Below, piece by piece: positions 1-7,009 of a DNA stretch of 10,192 nt. The stretch comes from Actinomycetes bacterium (GTDB lineage Bacteria > Actinomycetota > Actinomycetes > Propionibacteriales > Propionibacteriaceae): contig JAKOQD010000217.1 of NCBI GenBank assembly GCA_029778515.1, positions 1 through 10,192 on the forward strand, in the 5' to 3' direction. The first letter of the stretch is position 1. Each line of letters begins with the position of its first letter. A program made the position numbers and the translations under genes. The notes below the pieces were generated by a model. The model searched no databases and was not told the origin of the DNA. It was given only the letters and a program-made list of their open reading frames with translations.

Positions 1-1322
1 AGCATCTCGGTGACCAGCGCGGCGATCGGCGAACGCTCCGAGCGGGTCAGGGTGACGTGTGCGAACAACGGATGCCCCTTGAGCCGCTCGACCACAGCGA
101 CCACGCCGTCGTGCCGGCCCACGCGCAGGTTGTCCCGCTGGGCGACGTCGTGGGTGAGCACGACGCGGGAATTCTGGCCGATCCGGCTGAGCACGGTGAG
201 CAGCACGTTCCGCTCCAGCGATTGGGCCTCGTCGACGATCACGAAGGCGTCGTGCAGCGAGCGTCCGCGAATGTGGGTCAGTGGCAGCACCTCCAGCAGG
301 TCCTGCGCCAGCACCTCGTCGATCACGTTCTTCGAAGTCACCGAGCCGAGCGTGTCGAACACTGCCTGTCCCCAGGGCGACATCTTCTCCCCCTCGGTGC
401 CGGGCAGGTAGCCGAGCTCCTGGCCGCCGACCGCGAACAGCGGACGGAACACGATCACCTTCGAATGCAAGCGCCGCTCCAGCACCGCCTCCAGCCCGGC
501 GCACAGCGCCAGCGCCGACTTGCCGGTGCCGGCCCGACCGCCCAACGACACGATGCCCACGTCCGGGTCGAGCAGGAGATCGAGCGCCACCCGCTGCTCG
601 GCAGAGCGGCCATGGATGCCGAAGGCGTCCCGGTCCTGGATCCGCCGTACCGAGCCGGACGTCGTGACGCGTCCGAGCGCGGACGAAGCCGAGCCGTGCA
701 GCACCACGCCGGTGTGGCAGGGCAGGTCGAGCGCCTCGGGGACGATCGCGGCGCCTTCGGTGTAGAGCTGCTCGATCGTCGCGGTCGGCACGTCGACCTC
801 GACCATGCCCGTCCAACCGGAGTCGGGGGTGAGCTCGTGGCGGTACTCCTCAGCCACCAGCCCGACCGCAGACGCCTTCACCCGCATCGGCAGGTCCTTG
901 CTGACCAGGACCACGTCATGGCCCTCGGCCTTGAAGTTGAGCGCCACCGCGAGGATCCGGGAGTCGTTGTCGCCCAGCCGGAAGCCGGGCGGGAGCACGT
1001 CGGTGTCGGTGTGATTCAGCTCGACCCGCAGGGTGCCGTCCAGGTCGTTGACCGGAATCGGGGCGTCCAGACGGCCATAGTGCACCCGCAGGTCGTCCAG
1101 GAACCGCAGCGCGGCCCGGGCAAAGTAGCCAAGTTCAGGATGGTGCCGCTTCGCCTCCAACTCGGTGATGACCACTACCGGAACCACCACGCCGTGCTCG
1201 GCGAAGTTGCGCAGGGCGTGCGGATCGCTGAGAAGCACCGAGGTGTCGATCACGTAGGTCTTCAGTGCCAGCACCGTCCTGGACGCAGCGGTGGTCGTGG
1301 AACGGGTGGATGAACGAGGCAT
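1..1322 (-). CDS. phoH2: PIN-PhoH family ATPase/ribonuclease (PhoH2-like), 3' end cut by window edge
   Basis: Read from the ATG at 1322, 440 codons are visible and no stop is reached. An N-terminal PIN nuclease domain covers about residues 22-165, with acidic residues in YVIDTSVLL (D26), GDND (D118, D120) and VSKD (D143). A PhoH P-loop ATPase domain covers about 235-440, with Walker A GRAGTGKS at 262-269 and Walker B FVIVDEAQ at 360-367. PIN-PhoH (PhoH2) proteins of mycobacteria are described as ATP-dependent RNA helicase/RNases, often paired with a small antitoxin gene upstream. No such gene is evident in the 218 bp upstream. Family length is about 430-450 aa, so only a few C-terminal residues should be missing. 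The start is uncertain: a weak GGA lies 6 nt before the ATG, and homology begins only near residue 20, so a GTG at codon 17 is possible. Family assignment is very secure; the cellular role is inferred. Confidence 0.95.
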   Translation of the reverse strand, partial: MPRSSTRSTTTAASRTVLALKTYVIDTSVLLSDPHALRNFAEHGVVVPVVVITELEAKRHHPELGYFARAALRFLDDLRVHYGRLDAPIPVNDLDGTLRVELNHTDTDVLPPGFRLGDNDSRILAVALNFKAEGHDVVLVSKDLPMRVKASAVGLVAEEYRHELTPDSGWTGMVEVDVPTATIEQLYTEGAAIVPEALDLPCHTGVVLHGSASSALGRVTTSGSVRRIQDRDAFGIHGRSAEQRVALDLLLDPDVGIVSLGGRAGTGKSALALCAGLEAVLERRLHSKVIVFRPLFAVGGQELGYLPGTEGEKMSPWGQAVFDTLGSVTSKNVIDEVLAQDLLEVLPLTHIRGRSLHDAFVIVDEAQSLERNVLLTVLSRIGQNSRVVLTHDVAQRDNLRVGRHDGVVAVVERLKGHPLFAHVTLTRSERSPIAALVTEM

Positions 1323-1540
1323 GTCCGTCCTGTCCGAGCCGAACCAGGCGTCCGGCTCACCTAGTGGTCAGCCGAGTAGGTCCGAGCTGGGAGCTGGTCC
1401 CAGGTCTGCGCGATGCATCTGGTGCCTCTCGTCGGACGCCAGGCCTGCGTCCGTGGTCTGAGAGTAAGCCCGGCCTTCCCGCGTGACTTCGCGACACGCC
1501 CGCGTCCGGGGGTCGATACGCAAGCTTTCCCGGGTCCGCG
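1323..1540. other. 218-bp spacer between the cis-prenyltransferase and phoH2
   Basis: Both flanking genes run on the minus strand, so this interval should hold the end of the prenyltransferase transcript and the phoH2 promoter/5' UTR. A short inverted repeat, CTGGGA / TCCCAG with a 5-nt loop, lies at 1387-1403. No T-tract terminator or convincing -35/-10 pair is visible. One reading frame extends from here into the prenyltransferase on the minus strand, but it has no recognisable family features and is not called. Confidence 0.5.
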
Positions 1541-2344
1541 TCAGCGGCCGTAGCGACGCTCCCGCTGGGCATAGGAGCGCAGTGCGCGAATGAAGTCAAC
1601 CTTGCGGAAGTCGGGCCAGAGCGCCTCACAGAAGTAGAACTCGCTGTGGGCCGATTGCCAGATCAGGAAGCCGGACATCCGTTGCTCACCCGAGGTGCGA
1701 ATGACCAGGTCAGGATCAGGCTGGCCGGCGGTGTAGAGGTGCTCGGAGATGTGGTCGATCTCTAGGGTGTCGGCCAATTGGTCCAGCGTCGTGCCCTTGG
1801 CCGCCTCGGTGGCCAGCAGGGAGCGGACGGCATCGCGCAACTCGTGGCGTCCGCCGTAGGCGATGGCGACGTTGACGTGGATGCCGCTGTGGCGCTCGCC
1901 GTTGGCCTCGGCGTCGTGCAGGTTCTGGGCCATCTGCTCGGGCAGCAGGTTGAGGTCGCCCACCACTTTGACCCGGTACTGCGTAGCCAACTGGGCGACC
2001 AGGTGTTCGATCACGTTCAGCAGCGGCGCGACCTCGTCGGACTCGGACCGGGTCAGGTTCTCGGTGGAGAGCACCCAGAGGGTGACCACTCCGATGCCGA
2101 GGTCGGCGCACCAGTCGACGAACTGGCGCAGCTTGTCCGCCCCGGCCTGGTACCCCACCACCAGCGGCTGTTCCGGCGCGTTGGCGCGGGCCCAGCGCCG
2201 GTTCCCGTCCGCGAGAACGGCGACGTGCTGCGGCAGGGCGGAACGATCGAGCTGAGCGAGCAGCTGGGTCTCGTAGGCCGAGTACAGGAAGCCGAGCGGC
2301 TGCAGGCGATTAACCGCTTCGCGTACGCGCAGCCCTAGCGACAT
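1541..2344 (-). CDS. uppS: cis-prenyltransferase, resembling actinobacterial short-chain Z-farnesyl diphosphate synthase (Rv1086 type)
   Basis: This 267-aa cytosolic or membrane-associated enzyme condenses isopentenyl diphosphate with an allylic diphosphate in Z configuration. Family motifs are HVAVLADGNRRWA at 40-52 (catalytic D46), LSTENL at 92-97, HVNVAIAYGGRHE at 156-168, the basic PDLVIRTSGEQRMSGF stretch at 211-226, and SEFYF at 234-238. Long-chain undecaprenyl/decaprenyl synthases usually read DGNGRWA in the first motif. Here it is DGNRRWA and the C-terminus is RRYG, as I recall for M. tuberculosis Rv1086, which makes omega,E,Z-farnesyl diphosphate. The gene order also matches the Rv1086 locus. 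I therefore infer the short-chain paralogue, with a separate long-chain enzyme expected elsewhere. The symbol uppS follows general annotation practice and should not imply product length. Divergent from hemolysin III. TAGGGT sits 6 nt before the ATG, suggesting leaderless initiation, although its AGGG could instead act as a ribosome binding site. Confidence 0.95.
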   Translation of the reverse strand: MSLGLRVREAVNRLQPLGFLYSAYETQLLAQLDRSALPQHVAVLADGNRRWARANAPEQPLVVGYQAGADKLRQFVDWCADLGIGVVTLWVLSTENLTRSESDEVAPLLNVIEHLVAQLATQYRVKVVGDLNLLPEQMAQNLHDAEANGERHSGIHVNVAIAYGGRHELRDAVRSLLATEAAKGTTLDQLADTLEIDHISEHLYTAGQPDPDLVIRTSGEQRMSGFLIWQSAHSEFYFCEALWPDFRKVDFIRALRSYAQRERRYGR

Positions 2345-2350
2345 AGGTGC

Positions 2351-2356
2351 ACCCTA
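2351..2356 (-). promoter_or_regulatory. Possible leaderless -10 (TAGGGT) for the cis-prenyltransferase
   Basis: On the minus strand TAGGGT is followed by exactly 6 nt and the ATG at 2344, the spacing that puts the transcription start on the A of ATG. No good -35 is visible 16-18 nt upstream. The AGGG inside the hexamer could equally serve as a Shine-Dalgarno sequence at a longish spacing, so the call is tentative. Confidence 0.35.
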
Positions 2357-2422
2357 TCCCCCAACCGCCAGCGGTCGGTCGTACGGCGTGGGCGAGCTTC
2401 CGGACAAAATGCCCGGTCGATC

Positions 2423-2463
2423 CGCGTTTCGAGGCGAATCGGTGGTCTAGCGCGCGAAACGCG
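2423..2463. repeat. 9-bp inverted repeat in the divergent interval
   Basis: CGCGTTTCG at 2423-2431 is perfectly complementary to CGAAACGCG at 2455-2463, with a 23-nt loop. It lies between the divergent prenyltransferase and hemolysin III genes, upstream of the hemolysin III -35. It could be a regulator site or DNA structure. In G+C-rich DNA a 9-bp match within about 210 bp is only mildly unlikely. Confidence 0.4.
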
Positions 2464-2488
2464 TGCAAATCGTCACGACCCCACCGGA

Positions 2489-2518
2489 TTGACTACGATT
2501 GATCACGCAACCTACGCT
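2489..2518 (+). promoter_or_regulatory. Sigma-A-like promoter for hemolysin III
   Basis: TTGACT (2489-2494) is followed by an 18-nt spacer and TACGCT (2513-2518). The predicted start near 2525 gives a 5' UTR of about 29 nt, containing AGGTG (2544-2548) 5 nt before the GTG start. This is the best -35/-10 pair in the window. Confidence 0.65.
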
Positions 2519-2544
2519 GGCGTAAGTTACTGAACCGTAAGTTA
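2509..2544. promoter_or_regulatory. Operator-like palindrome plus extra half-site over the hemolysin III promoter
   Basis: AACCTACGCTGGCGTAAGTT at 2509-2528 is a 20-bp palindrome with 8 of 10 positions paired, and it overlaps the -10 hexamer. CGTAAGTTA at 2521-2529 recurs exactly at 2536-2544, giving three related half-sites across the -10, start site and early UTR. The size and CTACG/CGTAAG character resemble operators of dimeric TetR-type repressors. No such regulator gene is in the window, so the binding protein is unknown. Confidence 0.6.
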
Positions 2545-2553
2545 GGTGCTGCC

Positions 2554-3201
2554 GTGACCGCTGAGATCCTGCCCGACAAGCCGAAACTGCGTGGCTGGCT
2601 GCACCTCGGCATGGCCGTGGCAGTGGTCTTCGGCGGCGCTGCGCTGCTCGTCCTGGCGCCCGGCGTGGCGGGTAAGGCCGGCTCTGCGGTGTGGCTGGTG
2701 GGCGCGATCGTGCTGTTCGGGATGAGCGCGATCTACCACATCGGCAGCTGGTCGCCCCCGGTGAAGGCAACTTTGCGCCGGCTCGACCACGCCAACATCT
2801 TCGTCTTCATCGCCGCCACCTACACCCCGCTCGCCCTGGTGCTCCTGCCACGCTCGGACGCGATCGCGCTGCTCACCCTGATCTGGGCCGTCGCCGTCGT
2901 GGGCGTGAGTGTGCGGGTGTTCTGGCAGAACGCACCCCGCTGGCTCGATGTCGCCTGCTATCTGGGCCTTGGCTGGGCAGGCATCGGCTGGCTGCCCGCG
3001 TTCTGGGTCAACGGTGGACCGCTGATCGTGATCCTGATCGGCGTCGGCGGCCTCATCTACAGTCTCGGTGCCCTCGTCTACGCCCGGAAGTGGCCCGACC
3101 CATCGCCGAAATGGTTCGGCTTCCACGAGATCTTCCACGCCTGCACGATCGTGGCCGCGCTCTGCCACTTCGCGGCGATCGCGCTGGCTGTGCTGCGCTG
3201 A
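2554..3201 (+). CDS. trhA: Hemolysin III / PAQR family membrane protein (TrhA-like)
   Basis: This 215-aa integral membrane protein has about seven hydrophobic segments, the usual size of the family. PAQR metal-site residues are present: S58 and H62 in SAIYHIGSW, D78-H79 in RRLDHANIF, and H191 and H195 (HxxxH) in FGFHEIFHACTI near the C-terminus. Bacterial members are linked to membrane fluidity and lipid homeostasis; the name hemolysin comes from an early Bacillus cereus assay and should not be read as toxin activity. The start is GTG at 2554, supported by AGGTG 5 nt upstream. The gene stands alone on the plus strand, divergent from the prenyltransferase and convergent with the DUF255 gene, as I recall for Rv1085c. 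A promoter with an overlapping operator-like palindrome suggests repression by an unlinked regulator. Substrate and enzymatic activity are unknown. Confidence 0.93.
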   Translation: MTAEILPDKPKLRGWLHLGMAVAVVFGGAALLVLAPGVAGKAGSAVWLVGAIVLFGMSAIYHIGSWSPPVKATLRRLDHANIFVFIAATYTPLALVLLPRSDAIALLTLIWAVAVVGVSVRVFWQNAPRWLDVACYLGLGWAGIGWLPAFWVNGGPLIVILIGVGGLIYSLGALVYARKWPDPSPKWFGFHEIFHACTIVAALCHFAAIALAVLR

Positions 3202-3206
3202 GCCGC

Positions 3207-3322
3207 CTCCTACACCCGTCCCTCGTACACCCGCCCTAGCACACCTGCCCCTCGCACACCCGCCCTAGCACACCTGCCCCTCGCGCACCCGCCCTAGCAC
3301 ACCTGCCCCTCGCACACCCGAC
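3207..3322. repeat. 29-bp tandem repeat array, C-rich on the plus strand
   Basis: Three near-identical 29-bp units begin at 3222, 3251 and 3280. A partial fourth begins at 3309, and a degenerate half-unit lies at 3207-3221. Each unit is two related halves, CTCGCACACCCGCCC and TAGCACACCTGCCC, so the ancestral motif is about 14-15 bp. Full units differ by one base (CGTACAC, CGCACAC, CGCGCAC). A unit contains 17 C against 4 G. The array begins 5 nt after the hemolysin III stop, lies between convergent genes, and is unlikely to be coding. Confidence 0.9.
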
Positions 3323-3340
3323 CGAGCCCGTCTCTCGCTC
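3207..3340 (+). terminator. Rut-like C-rich, G-poor stretch after hemolysin III
   Basis: A read-through transcript of hemolysin III would carry over 100 nt with roughly four times as many C as G and little hairpin potential. That composition is typical of Rho-loading sites, and it is followed by the strong palindrome at 3340-3392. No hairpin-plus-U-tract terminator is seen. Rho use is an inference from composition only. Confidence 0.4.
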
Positions 3341-3392
3341 CGCAAACTGGACAGTTGCGGCCGAAGACGGGACAGAACTGTCCAGCTTGCGG
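3340..3392. repeat. 53-bp imperfect palindrome, copy 1 of a dispersed element
   Basis: The left arm CCGCAAACTGGACAGTT (3340-3356) and right arm AACTGTCCAGCTTGCGG (3376-3392) are 17 nt each with a single A/C mismatch, separated by a 19-nt loop. Its reverse complement aligns without gaps to the element at the right window edge, with about 6 differences over 47 nt. Placed between two convergent genes, it may act as a bidirectional terminator. It resembles REP/MITE-like intergenic palindromes, but I do not recognise the family. Confidence 0.85.
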
Positions 3393-3410
3393 GGGCGGGG
3401 GGGGTTCGGG
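3391..3410 (+). other. G-quadruplex-type G tract
   Basis: A run of five G, one C, eight G, TTC and three G fits the G3+N1-7 pattern on the plus strand. It abuts the right arm of the palindrome. The eight-G homopolymer is also a place where assembly length errors are common. Confidence 0.5.
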
Positions 3411-3436
3411 AGTTGGCGCGGGTGCGCGGCGCTTGG

Positions 3437-5449
<2,013 letters not shown>

Positions 5450-5456
5450 ACGCGGC

Positions 5457-5462
5457 AGTTTA
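5457..5462 (-). promoter_or_regulatory. Possible internal leaderless -10 (TAAACT) for the DUF255 gene
   Basis: On the minus strand TAAACT is followed by 7 nt and GTG at 5449, and there is no Shine-Dalgarno sequence. No good -35 is visible. It would give an internal promoter within the mca operon. Confidence 0.35.
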
Positions 5463-5474
5463 AGCCAAGCGCGC

Positions 5475-5663
5475 TTAGGGCGTCGGCTGCTCGTCCGGCG
5501 ATACCGGGGAAGCCGGACGCGGCTGCTCCTCAAAGTCGATGCGGTTGATGTTGCCGCGCATGTTGAAGTACAGGAACGCCACCAGGCCGAGCAGGACGAT
5601 CACCAGCACCAGCGGCAGCCAGGACGGCGTGACCACGCTCGAACCTAGATCGAGTAGCACCAT
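5475..5663 (-). CDS. Small single-pass membrane protein (Rv1083 position)
   Basis: The product has 62 aa from the ATG at 5663. One hydrophobic helix covers about residues 15-35 (WLPLVLVIVLLGLVAFLYF), followed by a short charged tail rich in P, E and Q. The ATG overlaps the last 19 nt of mca. A GTG at 5636 (53 aa) would avoid that overlap and has AGG 7 nt upstream, so it may be the real start. It sits between mca and the DUF255 gene, the place where M. tuberculosis has the small protein Rv1083. Conserved position is the main argument that it is real; I know of no function. Topology is predicted as N-out/C-in by the RGNINR positive charges after the helix, which is tentative. Confidence 0.75.
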   Translation of the reverse strand: MVLLDLGSSVVTPSWLPLVLVIVLLGLVAFLYFNMRGNINRIDFEEQPRPASPVSPDEQPTP

Positions 5664-6523
5664 GTGCCCAGACTATCCTCGGTGCGCAGTCCGGCGAACA
5701 GGTCCGACTCCGGCAGTCTCACCGGGACGGTCGACTTCACCAGCTGATAGTCCTCGGTGGGCCACCCGACCTGCTGGATCTCCAGGGGCACCGCGAACCA
5801 GTGCCCGTCCGGGTCGATCTGGGTGGCGTGGGCACGCAGGGCGGCATTGCGCGCTTCGAAGTAGTCCGAGCATGGGATGAACGTGGTCAGGCGGGCCGAA
5901 GCGCCGGTGTCCTCGCCCCACTGCGACAGCCAGTCCGAGTACGGGCGCTCCAGACCTGCCTTGTGCATGGCTGCGTCCAGTGCCGCGAACCGGCCGCGGT
6001 GCAGCGACATGTCGTAGTAGACCTTGGCCACCTGCCAGGGTTCGCCGTGCTCGGGCCACGCGGCCGGGTCGGCGGCCGCGGCCACCGCCGCCATCGAAAT
6101 CCGGTGGCACATGATGTGGTCGGGGTGCGGGTAGCCGCCGTTCTCGTCATAGGTGGTCAGCACCTGCGGCTTGAACTCGCGAATCACCTTGACCAGCGGC
6201 CCGGCGGCCTGATCGACGTCCTGCAGGGCGAAGCAGCCCTCGGGCAACGGCTCGTCCATGCCGGAATCGACGTAGCCGAGCCAGACCTGCTCGATGCCGA
6301 GGATCTCGGCGGCCCTGGCCATCTCCGCGTTGCGGAGCGCGGCCAGGTTCGCCCAGTTCTCCGGGCTCTCCATCTTCGGGTTGAGGATCGAGCCACGTTC
6401 GCCGCCGGTGCAGGTGGCCACCATCACTTCCACGCCCTGCGCGACGTAGTAGGCGGTGGTCGCCGCGCCCTTGCTGGATTCGTCGTCCGGGTGGGCGTGC
6501 ACGTTCAGGAGCCGCAATGACAT
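5645..6523 (-). CDS. mca: Mycothiol S-conjugate amidase
   Basis: Mca hydrolyses mycothiol S-conjugates into a mercapturic acid, which is exported, and GlcN-Ins, which is recycled into mycothiol. It is the detoxification arm of actinobacterial thiol metabolism, and cytosolic. The 292-aa product has the LmbE/MshB zinc deacetylase signature HAHPDDES, with predicted zinc ligands H11, D14 and H136 (in GGYPHPDH) and base D13. K18 in SSKG is, from memory, characteristic of Mca, where the paralogue MshB has serine. TYDENGGYPHPDH and ALRAHATQIDP also match Mca. Length agrees with mycobacterial Mca (about 288 aa). The start at 6523 gives MSLRLLNVHAHPDD, aligned with the family; an ATG two codons upstream (6529) is equally possible. 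No clear Shine-Dalgarno sequence is seen. First gene of a three-gene operon, diverging from DUF4307/greA across 58 bp. Confidence 0.96.
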   Translation of the reverse strand: MSLRLLNVHAHPDDESSKGAATTAYYVAQGVEVMVATCTGGERGSILNPKMESPENWANLAALRNAEMARAAEILGIEQVWLGYVDSGMDEPLPEGCFALQDVDQAAGPLVKVIREFKPQVLTTYDENGGYPHPDHIMCHRISMAAVAAAADPAAWPEHGEPWQVAKVYYDMSLHRGRFAALDAAMHKAGLERPYSDWLSQWGEDTGASARLTTFIPCSDYFEARNAALRAHATQIDPDGHWFAVPLEIQQVGWPTEDYQLVKSTVPVRLPESDLFAGLRTEDSLGTWCYSI

Positions 6524-6544
6524 GCCCATATTGTGGGGATCCGA

Positions 6545-6565
6545 GCCGGGTTCGCCCAACCCGGC
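6545..6565. promoter_or_regulatory. 8-bp inverted repeat between mca and DUF4307
   Basis: GCCGGGTT (6545-6552) and AACCCGGC (6558-6565) are perfectly complementary with a 5-nt spacer. They occupy the middle of the 58-bp gap between two divergent start codons. A site here could control both directions, or it may be a hairpin in the leader of either transcript. No promoter hexamers can be assigned confidently around it. Confidence 0.55.
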
Positions 6566-6581
6566 AGCCAGAATGGACGCC

Positions 6582-6983
6582 ATGACCGACCCGGACGCCA
6601 CCGCGCGGCTCGCTCGCCGCTACCCAGCGCGGAGAACCACCCGTGCCTGGATTCCGCTCGCCATCCTCCTGGCCGTGCTGGGAGCGATCTGGCTGGTCTG
6701 GGCCGGCAGCTACGGGGCGACCGGCACGGTCACCGCGCGAGTGGACGCGTTCGAAGTGCGCTCGGACACCCAGATCGACGTCACCGTGACGATCGACCGT
6801 CCCGACCCCGGCAAGGCGGCCGAATGCCTGCTCTACTCCCAGGCCGTGACCTACGACCGGGTCGGCGAGGCGAAGGTGCGGGTCGAGCCCGGCGGCTCGT
6901 CCCTGACCACGCTGAACATCGAACTGCGGACGTTCAAGCGCGCAACCACCGCAGCGGTAGAGAACTGCCGCGCCTTGGGCTGA
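6582..6983 (+). CDS. DUF4307 single-pass membrane protein (Rv1081c type)
   Basis: This 133-aa protein has a short basic cytoplasmic N-terminus, one transmembrane helix at about residues 23-43 (AWIPLAILLAVLGAIWLVWAG) and an extracytoplasmic domain predicted to be beta-rich (TVTARVDAFEV, IDVTVTIDRP, LNIELRT) with two cysteines (ECLLY, ENCRALG) that might form a disulfide. The layout fits DUF4307, an actinobacterial family of unknown function next to mca and greA. The start at 6582 has GGA 5 nt upstream; an ATG three codons earlier (6573) is an alternative, and the open frame further upstream runs over mca and is not used. The stop is 26 bp before greA, so the two may be cotranscribed even though greA seems to have its own promoter. 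Confidence 0.88.
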   Translation: MTDPDATARLARRYPARRTTRAWIPLAILLAVLGAIWLVWAGSYGATGTVTARVDAFEVRSDTQIDVTVTIDRPDPGKAAECLLYSQAVTYDRVGEAKVRVEPGGSSLTTLNIELRTFKRATTAAVENCRALG

Positions 6984-7002
6984 GCCCGGAATGAGCTAAC
7001 CT
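6975..7002 (+). promoter_or_regulatory. Leaderless-type promoter of greA
   Basis: TTGGGC (6975-6980), a 16-nt spacer and TAACCT (6997-7002) lie 7 nt before the ATG at 7010. This is the TANNNT arrangement described for actinobacterial leaderless mRNAs. No Shine-Dalgarno sequence is present. The -35 overlaps the end of the DUF4307 gene. Confidence 0.55.
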
Positions 7003-7009
7003 CCCCGGT

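Noticed and set aside
57..1313. Long plus-strand open frame (418 codons) opposite phoH2
   Set aside because: It is antisense to an unmistakable PIN-PhoH protein; the H/R/V/E-rich translation is typical of the complement of GC-rich coding DNA.
1387..1403. CTGGGA/TCCCAG hairpin as a riboswitch or terminator ahead of phoH2
   Set aside because: Only a 6-bp stem with no conserved aptamer features or U tract; close to chance.
1357..1629. 90-codon minus-strand frame running from the end of the prenyltransferase into the spacer
   Set aside because: It overlaps the prenyltransferase in another frame, has low-complexity R/P/S-rich content and no start signal.
1778..2338. Plus-strand open frame of 186 codons opposite the prenyltransferase
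   Set aside because: Shadow of the minus-strand gene, which has all cis-prenyltransferase motifs.
2554..3201. Reading hemolysin III as a secreted toxin or virulence factor
   Set aside because: The family is PAQR membrane proteins with an intramembrane metal site; there is no toxin-like feature.
3207..3322. CRISPR array
   Set aside because: The 29-bp units are contiguous with no unique spacers between them, and there are no cas genes.
5801..6520. Plus-strand open frame of 239 codons opposite mca
   Set aside because: Shadow of mca; no motif of its own.
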